64,000 bases of DNA from Winogradskyella helgolandensis (GCF_013404085.1 NZ_JABFHO010000001.1:1240001-1304000); one strand, 5' to 3'. Shown: positions 7,075 to 16,809, numbered from the stretch's first letter. The notes: a model not told the origin generated them from the letters alone. Numbers and translations: made by a program.

Positions 7075-9900
7075 TTATAAGCTCATGCTATAGCCTAAGC
7101 TAAACGTTGTGCCTGGATTTCTTGATGAAAAGTCAGCGCTAACATCTCCATAAGATTCATATTGGCTTAATCTATCGTCGTTAAGAATATTATCCACTTT
7201 TAAACTTAGTTTAGAGCGGTTGTCTTTACCGAAGCTTTTAGATAGATTAAAATTTAAACTATTGAAAGATTGTGTATACACATCAGGGTTTTGACCAAAA
7301 CCGACAACTTCTAACGTTTTTCCTTGAACATTATAGAAAACACCCGTTTCAAATCCTGAGTCTGTATTATTGTAGTTAAGACCAACATTTACTAAAAATG
7401 GTGATTGCCCTTGTAACTCACGTGTGTCATCTATAGTCTCTCCATCTCTTGCAAACTGTAGTCTAGATTCATACTCTTGCCCTTCACCTTTGGCCATTTC
7501 AATTTCAGATTGAATAATTGAAACGTTGACATTTAAACTTAAGTCTGCTAAAGATTCTGAAATAAAGTTAAAGTTTTTACGACCTTCAAACTCTAAACCT
7601 AATACTTGTGCTTCTGGTGAGTTTCTTGGTGTAAATTGATTTGGTGCTACATAAGAATAGGCTACTAACTCTATAGGGTCTTTAAATCTTTTGTAAAATG
7701 CACTTACCGCAAACATTTGAGCCTTCTCACCGAAAAATTCATATCGTGCATCAAAGTTGTTGATGTATGATGGTTGTAAATCAATATTACCTAAAAATAT
7801 AAGTCCAGTTAATAAATCTGAAATTTGTACCACAGACGATTCTTTAAAACTAGGTCTTGCTACAGTACGGAAATACGATAAACGAATATTAGATTTTTCG
7901 TTAGCTTCATAGATGAAGTTTGCCGATGGGAATAAATCTAATTCTTCAATGGTTTTTTCATTATCATACATCTCAGTACCATTGTTGTTTTGTCCTGTAA
8001 ATAGTGTTGTGAAATATTCTGCACGGACACCAACGATAGATTTTAATTTATCTGTTATTTTAAATTCATTTGAAACATAAGCTGCTACTGTATTTTGTGT
8101 AGACTCATAAGAGTTAGCTGGTTCAAAGTTTCCACGAATGTAAGAACCCGAATTGGTTTCAGGGGTCCAGATATTACTTGGATCTAAAATCGCATTAGGA
8201 TCTCCGTTAAAACCTGAGGTGCTTATATCTCTAAAGGCAACTTCATATTTATAAATGTCATAATTACGTTGTTTGTAACTCGCTAAAGCACCAAATTTAA
8301 GCGCAGCTTGGTTATCAAATAAATCATACTTCTTTGTGAAATCTACCTTTGCAGTGGCATTAAATTCTTCTAAGTCTCTCCATAAACGTTGTGGAAATCC
8401 TGCATCAGAACTAATACTTGTAGAGCCATCGTTGTTTAAGATAAAAGTGGTTAATCTCACATCTTTATCATAAACACGGCTAAAGCTTGGTGATACCTTC
8501 CATTCTGTAACAAAATCATTTTCTATATCGTTATGCTGACCACCAATTAAAAAGTTGGTTAAAGAACGTTGTGTATATTCTAAGTTATCTTTATCAACAT
8601 CAATATCATTAGATATTTCTGTATTTTGTCTAAATAAGGCAGCTCTGCTTTCCCCACTTTGTATGTGTAAGACATTAAAGTTATATTTAGAGTTGTCCGT
8701 TTTATAAGATAAACCTACTAATCCGCTTAATAAAACATTGTTTTCTCCTAAATCACCAATTTGTCTTCTGTCAAATCGTAAAGCATTTACACTGCGGTCT
8801 TCATTTTTTTGGTAAACCCCATTTTCAAAACCTTCATAAAAAAGAGTTTCATTTTTATAATTTATTGAGGCAATTAAACCTAATCGATTCTCCCCAACAT
8901 TAAATTGGTTACCATAATTAAAACCAAAGCTGAAGTTTGGTAAGCTCGTTTCGCGCTCTGCAGCTAAGGTACTATTAAACGAACGTGTGATGTCTTCTAA
9001 ACTAGAGTTGTTACTCGATGCAGGATTTGGAACTGTGCTAGTAGGTGAAATTGGTAAATCTCTATCTCCTCCATCAAAACCTAGAAAATCTGTTCCGCTA
9101 CCGTCATAAGTCACATAATTAGAATTAAATGTCATATCAGGATTGTAGCTTGTAGAAAGTGAAAAGCTCATGGCTTTTTGCGATGGAAAATCTTTAGTGA
9201 TAATATCTACAACACCACCTGTAAAATCAGCAGGTAAATCTGCAGATCCTGATTTTATGACAATTATGTTTTCTAAAATGTTTGTCGGAAAAACATCCAT
9301 CTGAACAGTGTTTTTATCTGGATCAAGTCCTGGGATATCCATACCGTTTAAAATTGATTTTGTGTATCGATCTCCTAAACCTCTTACGTAAACAAATTTA
9401 CCTCCTTGGACAGAAACACCTGGTACACTTTTTATAGCAGAAGCAATATCACTAGCTCCGGCTTTCTTTATGCTTTCAATAGAAAGACCATCAAGTAAAA
9501 CAGCAGAGTTACGTTGAAGATTTAATACGGACTCTTCCGTGTTTCTGCGTGCTGAAGTTGTAATTACAACTTCACTTAAAGCAGAAGACGATGGATTTAA
9601 CGTCACATTGAGTTCTACCACTTTATTGGCCTCAATTTTCACATCGGTAATAGCTTTGGTTTCATAACCAACAAATGAAAATACTAAGGTATAGGTGCCT
9701 TCATCTAAAGTTAATTTATATTCACCATCAAAATCAGTGGTCGTACCTGTAGCGGTATTTTGAATTATAACATTTGCAAAAGGAAGTACATCGTTAAACT
9801 CACCGTCAAAGATTTTACCTGTAACAGTTCCTGTTTGTTGTGCCGATACAAAGGAAAAGGATAATAAAATTGCAAAAAATAGAGATATCGATTTAATCAT
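7075..9900 (-). CDS. TonB-dependent outer membrane receptor
   Basis: 941 residues: signal peptide (to ~residue 21), a carboxypeptidase-D regulatory-like domain (~22-110, FANVIIQNTATGTTTDFDGEY), plug (~125-235, with VYVRGLGDRYTKSILNG and GGVVDI) and a 22-strand barrel ending in an aromatic-poor SLGYSMSL strand. It imports an unknown substrate through the outer membrane using TonB. The gene lies 73 bp behind the beta-helix lipoprotein gene, with a hairpin between, so they probably form one regulated pair. The nearby phosphate permease and Pho-box-like repeats suggest, but do not prove, a role in phosphorus scavenging. Confidence 0.9.
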   Translation of the reverse strand: MIKSISLFFAILLSFSFVSAQQTGTVTGKIFDGEFNDVLPFANVIIQNTATGTTTDFDGEYKLTLDEGTYTLVFSFVGYETKAITDVKIEANKVVELNVTLNPSSSALSEVVITTSARRNTEESVLNLQRNSAVLLDGLSIESIKKAGASDIASAIKSVPGVSVQGGKFVYVRGLGDRYTKSILNGMDIPGLDPDKNTVQMDVFPTNILENIIVIKSGSADLPADFTGGVVDIITKDFPSQKAMSFSLSTSYNPDMTFNSNYVTYDGSGTDFLGFDGGDRDLPISPTSTVPNPASSNNSSLEDITRSFNSTLAAERETSLPNFSFGFNYGNQFNVGENRLGLIASINYKNETLFYEGFENGVYQKNEDRSVNALRFDRRQIGDLGENNVLLSGLVGLSYKTDNSKYNFNVLHIQSGESRAALFRQNTEISNDIDVDKDNLEYTQRSLTNFLIGGQHNDIENDFVTEWKVSPSFSRVYDKDVRLTTFILNNDGSTSISSDAGFPQRLWRDLEEFNATAKVDFTKKYDLFDNQAALKFGALASYKQRNYDIYKYEVAFRDISTSGFNGDPNAILDPSNIWTPETNSGSYIRGNFEPANSYESTQNTVAAYVSNEFKITDKLKSIVGVRAEYFTTLFTGQNNNGTEMYDNEKTIEELDLFPSANFIYEANEKSNIRLSYFRTVARPSFKESSVVQISDLLTGLIFLGNIDLQPSYINNFDARYEFFGEKAQMFAVSAFYKRFKDPIELVAYSYVAPNQFTPRNSPEAQVLGLEFEGRKNFNFISESLADLSLNVNVSIIQSEIEMAKGEGQEYESRLQFARDGETIDDTRELQGQSPFLVNVGLNYNNTDSGFETGVFYNVQGKTLEVVGFGQNPDVYTQSFNSLNFNLSKSFGKDNRSKLSLKVDNILNDDRLSQYESYGDVSADFSSRNPGTTFSLGYSMSL

Positions 9901-9923
9901 TTTAATATGATTTTAAAATATAC

Positions 9924-9954
9924 AAAATGTCCGAAAGTGATTTCCGGACATTTT
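9924..9954 (-). terminator. Intercistronic hairpin before the TonB receptor
   Basis: 10-bp perfect stem AAAATGTCCG / CGGACATTTT (9924-9933 with 9945-9954), followed on the minus strand by A/T-rich sequence ending in TTTT. It lies between the lipoprotein gene (upstream) and the receptor gene (downstream) and could act as a partial terminator that sets their ratio. Confidence 0.7.
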
Positions 9955-9973
9955 GAGAATTATGTTTGTTAAT

Positions 9974-11200
9974 TTAGAATGCGTTTTGAGAGGCTGCATA
10001 AGTCCATCCAAATACAGTTGTATTTGCTCCTTTTGTAGCAGCTGAAGCATTTGCTATACCAGTTGCGTTATCTGTAAATTTTGCTGCATCTGCATCAGCT
10101 TCAATAATATCAGTAAGAGCAATTCCTGTTGGTAAAACAATTTCCCAGTTAGAAAAAGCTATTCTATCATTAGAAAATTCTGTTTGTGAATCAGCACCAC
10201 TAATTCTTACTGTAGATTCTGATCCGAAGTTATAAACTAAAATGTTATTTAAGTTTGCAATTAAACCATCTCTACAATCAGCTATGTAGTTAGATGTAGA
10301 TGTATTACCAATTAAAGTAATATCACTAAAAGTGTAACCAGCTTCAGTTGCAACAGATCCTTCAGGACCATCTAATTCTAAAGCACTTCCAGATTCGCTA
10401 CCTAAGATAACAATTGCATTGTTTACAGTACCAGACCAAGCTTGGTCAGCATCTAAACCATCATCACCGTTACCCCATGTGATTAAGTTTGTAGCGTTTA
10501 CAGTTCCACCGAACCACTCAAAACCATCATCTTGGTTAGAAACAACTTCTATGTTATCTACTGTAGTACCAGAACCAACACCACCAAAAGTAACACCGTT
10601 AATTTCATTGTCAGAACCGATAGTAATACCACCGTGTCTTACAGAGATATATTTATAAGTACCAGAGTTATCATTAGCAATAGAACCACCATATTGACCG
10701 TAAGGCTCAGTTGCAGGAATACCTTCAATCTGTGCAGTTTCAACATCTCCACTAACTGAAATTGGTGCACGACCTAAGATGATTAATCCACCCCAAAGAC
10801 CAGAATCATTGATATCTAAGTTTGTTCCAGTAGTTTCACCATAAGTAATGTTATCTAAAACAGAAGTCATTATAATTGGGTTACTAGCAGTACCTTCAGC
10901 CATAATTTTACCACCTTGATCTACTACTAAAGCAGAAGCTAAAGATTCTAAACCTTCAGCACCTTTAATGATAGTTCCAGCTTCAATTGTTAAAGTAATA
11001 CCATCGTTTACAACAACTTTACCGTTTAATTGATAAATATTGTTCGATGTCCAAGTTTCATTTTCTGTTAAAATACCTGATTTTTGGATAAGTTCATTAG
11101 TGTCTCCGCCATCATCAGTGCTGTTATCATCATCACTACTGCAATTAAATGCAACTAAAGAAAATGTAAGTAAGAAAAGTAAATTTTTAATTGTTTTCAT
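9974..11200 (-). CDS. Beta-helix lipoprotein, partner of the TonB receptor
   Basis: 408 residues with a lipobox (AFNC, Cys ~20) followed by SSDDDNSTDD, an acidic stretch like the lipoprotein export signal that sends lipoproteins to the cell surface in flavobacteria. The rest is Gly/Asn/Asp-rich with regularly spaced hydrophobic strands (TLTIEAGTIIKGAEGL, GGIFGG-like turns, NLITWGNGDDGLDADQ), which suggests a right-handed parallel beta-helix. Such proteins are sometimes auto-annotated as multidrug transporters, which the sequence does not support. Probably a surface ligand-binding partner of the downstream receptor. Confidence 0.7.
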   Translation of the reverse strand: MKTIKNLLFLLTFSLVAFNCSSDDDNSTDDGGDTNELIQKSGILTENETWTSNNIYQLNGKVVVNDGITLTIEAGTIIKGAEGLESLASALVVDQGGKIMAEGTASNPIIMTSVLDNITYGETTGTNLDINDSGLWGGLIILGRAPISVSGDVETAQIEGIPATEPYGQYGGSIANDNSGTYKYISVRHGGITIGSDNEINGVTFGGVGSGTTVDNIEVVSNQDDGFEWFGGTVNATNLITWGNGDDGLDADQAWSGTVNNAIVILGSESGSALELDGPEGSVATEAGYTFSDITLIGNTSTSNYIADCRDGLIANLNNILVYNFGSESTVRISGADSQTEFSNDRIAFSNWEIVLPTGIALTDIIEADADAAKFTDNATGIANASAATKGANTTVFGWTYAASQNAF

Positions 11201-11329
11201 TTTGTTTTTATCATTAAATGTTATGCCGCAAAGAAACTCTGATTAGCTTTCTTGTAGGTTATATGAAAATTAAAGATTCGTGACTAAAAGGTTAGGTTAT
11301 TGTTAGCTTAATATTATGTGGATTTATAT

Positions 11330-11351
11330 TCTAGAAACAATTAGGTAACAT
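11330..11351 (-). promoter_or_regulatory. Pho-box-like direct repeat upstream of beta-helix lipoprotein
   Basis: On the minus strand ATGTTACCTAA is followed in 11-bp phase by TTGTTTCTAGA; a further ATGTTA half-site lies at 11356-11366. It is ~130 bp upstream of the start codon. The first unit is identical to that near the Pit permease (6329-6339). The second unit is degenerate. Confidence 0.3.
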
Positions 11352-11433
11352 TAAAATTTCTAACATCTATCTAAGCTTTCTGTAATCAATTGTATAGCAA
11401 TTTATATATCTTGCATCTTATAAGACTATAACT

Positions 11434-12774
11434 ATGAACTGGGAACAATTACTCTCCTTAAAGCGCTTTGGAGACACCAATAAAAGATTAAGAAAAGAAC
11501 AAGATGAAACCCGTTTGGGGTTTGAGGTTGATTATGACCGAATTATATTCTCTTCAGAATTTAGAGGCCTTCAAGATAAAACACAAGTGGTGCCGTTATC
11601 AAAAACCGATTTTGTGCATACACGCCTAACGCATAGTTTAGAAGTCAGTGTTGTGGGCCGTTCTCTAGGTCGTAAAGTTGGACAGTTATTATTAAAGAAA
11701 CATCCGCAATTAGAAAATGTTCATGGTTATAAGATGAATGATTTTGGTGCCATTGTTGCTGCTGCGGCTTTAGCACACGATATTGGAAACCCACCTTTTG
11801 GTCATTCTGGTGAAAAAGCCATTGGTGCTTATTTTAAAGAGGGGAGTGGTGCTGACTTTAAAAAGCACTTAACCGAAAAAGAATATCAAGATTTATGTGA
11901 TTTTGAAGGTAATGCTAATGGATTTAAAATATTAACAGAAAGTCGTGAAGGAAGAGAAGGTGGCTTAAGATTAAGTTATGCGACTCTAGGAGCATTTACG
12001 AAATACTCAAAAGAATCATTACCTAAAAAGCCAACGAATCATATAGTAGATAAAAAATATGGGTTCTTTCAAAGTGAAAAATTAATGTTCGAAACTATAG
12101 CTTCTGAGTTAGGTTTGGCGAAACGAAGTGATGAGTATGTAAGCTATCAGAGGCATCCCTTAGCATTTTTAGTAGAAGCCGCAGATGATATTTGCTATAC
12201 TATTATTGATTTTGAAGATGGTATAAACTTAGGACTGATTGAAGAAGAGTATGCTTTAGAGTATTTAATTAATTTGGTTAGAGGCTCTATTAAAACGGAG
12301 AATTATCATGCCTTAAAAACAACTGAAGATCGCGTAAGCTATTTACGAGCGTTAGCCATTGGACGCTTAATAGATGAAGCAGCTACTCTATTTATGAAAC
12401 ATGAAGAAGATATTTTAGCAGGTAAATTTGAAACGGCTTTGTTAGATGTAAGTCAGTATAAAGCGCAAATCAAGGATATTATTAATATCAGTATCAAAAA
12501 TGTGTACCGTTCTAAGGAGGTTATAAATAAAGAGATTGCTGGTTATAAAATTTTGAATCAATTATTAGAATCATTTGGAGAAATGGCACATCATTATTTT
12601 GAAGATAAGATGTCTAATTATGATGAGTTGTTATACAGTATATTGCCAGAGACCGTAAAACTCAATAACGAATCGTTGTACAATAATCTATTAGCTGTAT
12701 GTCTCTATATATCAAAGTTATCGGATACAAATGCGATGTTATTGCACAAAAAACTTCAAGGCCAAATATTATAA
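11434..12774 (+). CDS. dgt: Deoxyguanosinetriphosphate triphosphohydrolase
   Basis: 446-residue HD-domain enzyme that hydrolyses dGTP (and often other dNTPs) to the nucleoside and tripolyphosphate, lowering dNTP pools. The HD metal site is visible: HTRLTHSLEV near residue 63, AHDIGNPPFGHSGE near 110-125 and the later Asp in LVEAADDICYTIID. The last motif and the length match bacterial dGTPase-like proteins. Monocistronic. The nearby nrdA makes nucleotide balance a loose local theme, but the genes are 10 kb apart. Confidence 0.93.
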   Translation: MNWEQLLSLKRFGDTNKRLRKEQDETRLGFEVDYDRIIFSSEFRGLQDKTQVVPLSKTDFVHTRLTHSLEVSVVGRSLGRKVGQLLLKKHPQLENVHGYKMNDFGAIVAAAALAHDIGNPPFGHSGEKAIGAYFKEGSGADFKKHLTEKEYQDLCDFEGNANGFKILTESREGREGGLRLSYATLGAFTKYSKESLPKKPTNHIVDKKYGFFQSEKLMFETIASELGLAKRSDEYVSYQRHPLAFLVEAADDICYTIIDFEDGINLGLIEEEYALEYLINLVRGSIKTENYHALKTTEDRVSYLRALAIGRLIDEAATLFMKHEEDILAGKFETALLDVSQYKAQIKDIINISIKNVYRSKEVINKEIAGYKILNQLLESFGEMAHHYFEDKMSNYDELLYSILPETVKLNNESLYNNLLAVCLYISKLSDTNAMLLHKKLQGQIL

Positions 12775-12858
12775 AAATGCATTTCGTCGAATAAATTTGT
12801 TTTTTAGCGGGTTTTTGTTTTAATTTACTTCATTATCAACCCATTAAGAGACCTACTT

Positions 12859-13029
12859 ATGAGAAATAATATACTTGGAGGGCTTGTCATTTTCCTAGTT
12901 GTAGTAACTTGTTTACTTATGTTAGACGATATCTCAAGCCAAAGTTTAGACCAAACAACTTACGAGACAATTAAGACTGAGAAAGTTGAAACCAAAACGG
13001 ACTTAGCTATTGTTGAGAACGAAGAATAA
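12859..13029 (+). CDS. Small single-pass membrane protein
   Basis: 56-codon ORF starting MRNNILGG, with one hydrophobic segment (residues ~5-22, LGGLVIFLVVVTCLLML) and an acidic, Glu/Lys/Thr-rich tail. It starts 84 bp after dgt and its 3' end overlaps the convergent dxs stop by 27 bp. No strong ribosome binding site is visible, as is normal in this phylum. The amphipathic design and lack of stops suggest a real gene, but I recognise no family. Confidence 0.5.
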   Translation: MRNNILGGLVIFLVVVTCLLMLDDISSQSLDQTTYETIKTEKVETKTDLAIVENEE

Positions 13030-14787
13030 ATCTTCAACTTCTTTTTTAATAGATGGTGCATCCAATTTCTGTAATTGCATTAATTGGTCTGTGGTACCAT
13101 GTTCAATGAACTCATCATCAATGCCTAAGGTTGTGATTTTTTGTTTATAATTATGTCTATTAGCAAATGCTAGAACAGTACTACCAAAACCACCAACTAT
13201 GGTTCCATTTTCAATGGTAATTATAGCGTCATGGGTTTTAAACACCTCATGCAATAAACGTTCGTCTAAAGGTTTTACAAATTGCATATCATAGTGACTA
13301 ATGGCCTCTTTATGGTCAGAAGATAAAATAACGTCTTCAATTGTTTTAGCAATAGTTCCTATGGAGAGAATAGCAATTTGGTTTCCTTCTTTTAGACATA
13401 AGCCTTTTCCTATTTCAATAACTTCAAATGGTTTTTTCCAATCTAATAAGTGTCCTCGTCCTCTTGGATAACGAATAGCAATTGGGTAATCAATTCCTAA
13501 TTGAACGGTGTACATCATATTTCTAAGTGCTATAGCATCTCTTGGTGAAAAAATCACAAGATTAGGTATACAATTTAAATAGGCCAAATCAAAAACTCCG
13601 TGATGGGTTGCACCATCTTCACCTACTAATCCTGCACGATCCAAACAAAAAATAACCGGTAAATTTTGTAAAGCTACATCATGAATCACTTGGTCGTAAG
13701 CACGTTGTAAGAATGTGGAATAGATATTACAAAACGGAATGAGACCTTGCGTCGCCATACCTGCAGCCATTGTAACCGCATGTTGTTCTGCAATACCAAC
13801 ATCAAAAGCACGATCTGGAATAGTTTCCATCATATATTTTAAGGAACTTCCGGTTGGCATAGCTGGAGTAATACCTACAATTTTATCGTTCTTTAAAGCC
13901 AGTTCTACGATTGTCTCACCAAATACATCTTGAAATTTAGGAGGCAATATTACATCTGATTTTACAGGAATATCACCAGTTTTGGCATCAAATTTACCTG
14001 GAGCATGATATTTTACTTGGTCTAATTCGGCTTGTTTTAAACCTTTGCCTTTTGTGGTGATAATATGTAAAAACTTAGGTCCTTTTACAGTCTTTAATCG
14101 TTTTAATTCTGACAGTAATACAGCAAAATCATGACCATCAATAGGACCAGAATAATTAAAGTTTAAGGCTTCAAAAATATTGTCTTGTTTCTCGGTACCT
14201 TTTTTTACGTTCGTTAAGTATTGTTTTAAGGCTCCAACACTTGGGTCGATGCCAATGGCATTATCGTTGAGAATGACTAATAGATTGGTGTCGGTAACTC
14301 CAGCATGGTTTAAGCCTTCAAAAGCCATGCCGCTAGCAATAGAGGCATCACCAATCACAGCAATATGGTGTTTGTCTTCACCTTTTAGTTGCGAGGCAAT
14401 TGCCATTCCTAAAGCTGCCGAAATTGAGGTAGATGAATGCCCAACACCAAAAGCATCATACGCGCTTTCACTTCGTTTTGGGAAACCACTAATGCCTCCT
14501 AGTTGTCTATTGGTATCAAAAACGTCTTTTCTGCCTGTTAGTATCTTATGTCCATAAGCTTGGTGTCCAACATCCCAAATAAGTTGATCTTCTGGTGTGT
14601 TAAAAATATAATGCAAAGCAATAGTTAATTCTACCACTCCCAAACTAGCTCCTAAATGTCCTTCTTTGGTAGCGACGATATTAATAATAAAGTGTCGCAA
14701 CTCTTGGGCAAGTTGAGGTAAGTCTTCAGGCTGGAGATGGCGTAAATCTTTTGGTAGATTGATATGTTTTAAAAACTTATTTTTCAC
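13003..14787 (-). CDS. dxs: 1-deoxy-D-xylulose-5-phosphate synthase
   Basis: 594-residue thiamine-diphosphate enzyme that condenses pyruvate and glyceraldehyde-3-phosphate in the first step of the MEP isoprenoid pathway. Seen: GHQAYGHKILTGR and VGHSSTSIS in the first TPP domain, GDASIASGMAFEGLNHAG with LNDN (Mg/TPP motif), and DVGIAEQHAVTMAAG plus DRAGLVGEDGATHHG in the pyrimidine-binding domain. Slightly shorter than the ~620-residue E. coli enzyme. It supplies the C5 units used by the polyprenyl synthase at 29853. 22 bp separate it from the upstream TonB-like gene, so the two may be cotranscribed. Confidence 0.96.
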   Translation of the reverse strand: MKNKFLKHINLPKDLRHLQPEDLPQLAQELRHFIINIVATKEGHLGASLGVVELTIALHYIFNTPEDQLIWDVGHQAYGHKILTGRKDVFDTNRQLGGISGFPKRSESAYDAFGVGHSSTSISAALGMAIASQLKGEDKHHIAVIGDASIASGMAFEGLNHAGVTDTNLLVILNDNAIGIDPSVGALKQYLTNVKKGTEKQDNIFEALNFNYSGPIDGHDFAVLLSELKRLKTVKGPKFLHIITTKGKGLKQAELDQVKYHAPGKFDAKTGDIPVKSDVILPPKFQDVFGETIVELALKNDKIVGITPAMPTGSSLKYMMETIPDRAFDVGIAEQHAVTMAAGMATQGLIPFCNIYSTFLQRAYDQVIHDVALQNLPVIFCLDRAGLVGEDGATHHGVFDLAYLNCIPNLVIFSPRDAIALRNMMYTVQLGIDYPIAIRYPRGRGHLLDWKKPFEVIEIGKGLCLKEGNQIAILSIGTIAKTIEDVILSSDHKEAISHYDMQFVKPLDERLLHEVFKTHDAIITIENGTIVGGFGSTVLAFANRHNYKQKITTLGIDDEFIEHGTTDQLMQLQKLDAPSIKKEVEDLFFVLNNS

Positions 14788-14809
14788 GTCGTAAAAATAC
14801 GAGATTTTA

Positions 14810-15736
14810 TTAGTCTTCGATTAAAATGACTATTGGTATAGAATAAATAGCGGCCACATTATGGTTGCGTTGCTTTGCAGGTTTAAATTTGGGTAGAAGT
14901 TTAATCACTCTTATGGCTTCTTTCTCTAATACAGGATGAGACGCTTTTCTTATTTTGATATCATTTACGTCTCCATTTTCATCTATTTTAAACTGTGTAA
15001 AAATGCGTTGTTTTCCTTTTAGACCAAGTTTTTCAGCAATTTCGATATTAAAATTATTGGTAATGATTTTTGAAATGTTTTTAGAGAGGTATTCTCTTTT
15101 TTCTAATTTAGATAAAGAGTCAGGCGTATGTTTAAATTCTGCAACGTCTTCAATTATATGTCCAAAAACGATGTCCTCATTTGGTTCCGGAGGTTCAATA
15201 AGTCCAACTACATCAATCACTTCAACAACATCTCCCATAATATCGGGAATTGGGGCGTTGTGAACGGTAACTGGAGCATTTGGTGAAGGGCTAGTTATCG
15301 TTTTAGAAGTATCAGTATTAACCTTAGAAGCTGTAATCTCTGTGGTTTGCATTGATTTTGCTTCAAGCGTGGAAATCACTTCAACAGCATCAATTTTCTT
15401 AGTTCGACCATTTTGATCAGAACAATTTAATAGAGAAGTTCCCATAGTAATCAACAAGGCTAAAAGAAATAACTTATGAAAACTTCGTTGTTGTTGAAGA
15501 ACTTGTTCCGGAATCTCAATGCGAATTTGTTTTAATTGGGACACCTTAAAACGCCCACAAATTTTCTCACCGGTATTTATGGCCAAATAATCTTGAATCC
15601 CTTGTTGTGGCATTTGTGTAAAATCGATAACTGATTTTGAGCACGATTGACAAAAGCGTCCTTGCTCATTCCGTGTCATCTTAGACCAGTCTTCGTGGCA
15701 TGGTTTTGGAATTGAAATGGAGTAGTGTGGTTTCAT
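14810..15736 (-). CDS. TonB C-terminal domain protein with N-terminal Cys motif
   Basis: 308 residues. The N-terminus has CHEDWSKM...GRFCQSCSK and later GEKICGRF, a cysteine pattern (including CxxC) often seen at the start of flavobacterial energy transducer TonB proteins. A single membrane segment follows (residues ~88-105, LFLLALLITMGTSLL), then a Pro/Glu-rich periplasmic linker, then a TonB C-terminal domain (FTQFKIDENGDVNDIKIRKASH...LLPKFKPAKQ). Probably a TonB-like energy transducer or envelope adaptor with a metal- or redox-sensitive cytoplasmic head. It lies upstream of dxs without an obvious functional link. Confidence 0.75.
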   Translation of the reverse strand: MKPHYSISIPKPCHEDWSKMTRNEQGRFCQSCSKSVIDFTQMPQQGIQDYLAINTGEKICGRFKVSQLKQIRIEIPEQVLQQQRSFHKLFLLALLITMGTSLLNCSDQNGRTKKIDAVEVISTLEAKSMQTTEITASKVNTDTSKTITSPSPNAPVTVHNAPIPDIMGDVVEVIDVVGLIEPPEPNEDIVFGHIIEDVAEFKHTPDSLSKLEKREYLSKNISKIITNNFNIEIAEKLGLKGKQRIFTQFKIDENGDVNDIKIRKASHPVLEKEAIRVIKLLPKFKPAKQRNHNVAAIYSIPIVILIED

Positions 15737-15815
15737 AAGTACTGGCTTTGTGAATGTGTATCAAAATTCTTGCCGCAATGATTTAAAATAATTTTGAAAT
15801 CGTATTTTTACAACT

Positions 15816-16265
15816 ATGATAAACCCATTTGACGATACTTACTTTATGAAAAAAGCCCTTCAGGAAGCTGAGGCTGCTTTTGAAAAAGGTGAAATTCCGG
15901 TTGGCGCGGTAGTTGTAGTAGAAGATAGAGTTATTGCAAGGACACATAACCTCACCGAATTATTAAATGACGTCACGGCACATGCTGAAATGCAAGCCAT
16001 TACCTCTGCAGCGAATTTTTTAGGCGGTAAATATTTGAATAAATGTACGCTTTACGTCACCTTAGAACCTTGCCAAATGTGTGCTGGAGCTTTGTATTGG
16101 AGTCAGATTTCTAAAATAGTTTATGGAGCTTCAGATGAACAAAGAGGTTATAAAACTATGGGAACGCAATTGCATCCTAAAACGGAAGTGGTTGGAGGCA
16201 TTTTAGCAGAGGAAGCTTCAGCATTAATGAAACGCTTTTTTATTGAAAAGCGTAATTTGAACTAA
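15816..16265 (+). CDS. tadA: Nucleoside deaminase, TadA type (tRNA adenosine deaminase)
   Basis: 149-residue zinc deaminase. HAEMQAI provides the zinc His and catalytic Glu, and LEPCQMCAGAL the two zinc Cys (PCxxC). The length and the C-terminal helix match TadA, which converts A34 to inosine in tRNA-Arg(ACG); related guanine deaminases share the core, so substrate is inferred. Divergent from the TonB-like gene with ~80 bp between. Confidence 0.88.
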   Translation: MINPFDDTYFMKKALQEAEAAFEKGEIPVGAVVVVEDRVIARTHNLTELLNDVTAHAEMQAITSAANFLGGKYLNKCTLYVTLEPCQMCAGALYWSQISKIVYGASDEQRGYKTMGTQLHPKTEVVGGILAEEASALMKRFFIEKRNLN

Positions 16266-16295
16266 TCGTATTTTAGATTTTAAAAATAGATGTAT

Positions 16296-16751
16296 ATGAA
16301 AACACAAAGCTTAATAGTATTGTTCTTAGTATTTGTTATGAGTTGTAAAAGCAATCAAAATAATGTTGAAATGAAGACTGTGAAATCTGTTTTAATTGCA
16401 AAAGGCAATTTGCATGGTGCGGGTTCGGAAGGGTTTACCAAAGAAAATAGTGTTATAGATAATCAAAGCGATTGGGAAAGTTTAATGGCTCGAATGAATA
16501 AAGTGAACAATGTTTCAGAGAGTTTTACTGAAACGAAAATTGATTTTTCAAAATATGCCATCATCGCAGTATTTAATGATGTAAAAGGCAGTGGTGGTCA
16601 TAGTATTGAATTAAATATATCTACAACTTCAGAAAACACATTAGTTACTGTTAAGTATATAAGCCCTTCAGGAAATGCGACGAGTGTAATGACGCAACCT
16701 TATTATATTACTAAAATTCCAAAGCAAAACTTACCAATAGTTTTTGAGTAA
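16296..16751 (+). CDS. PrcB-like C-terminal domain lipoprotein
   Basis: 151 residues with a lipobox ending VMSC (Cys ~17). The mature protein carries a PrcB_C-type domain: IIAVFNDVKGSGGHSIEL, then SPSGNATSVMTQPYYITKIPK. PrcB is a subunit of the Treponema denticola dentilisin complex; most PrcB_C lipoproteins have no known partner. The ATG at 16296 is preferred over one two codons upstream because it gives a standard MK signal start. 30 bp behind tadA and probably cotranscribed. Confidence 0.7.
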   Translation: MKTQSLIVLFLVFVMSCKSNQNNVEMKTVKSVLIAKGNLHGAGSEGFTKENSVIDNQSDWESLMARMNKVNNVSESFTETKIDFSKYAIIAVFNDVKGSGGHSIELNISTTSENTLVTVKYISPSGNATSVMTQPYYITKIPKQNLPIVFE

Positions 16752-16809
16752 TAAATCAGTCTTTAGGAGTGTAAGATGAGATGCGCTAATTAGACAGTAA
16801 AATTTAAGC

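Noticed and set aside
10419..10759. Plus-strand ORFs inside the beta-helix gene
   Set aside because: Shadow frames of a long, well-supported minus-strand gene.
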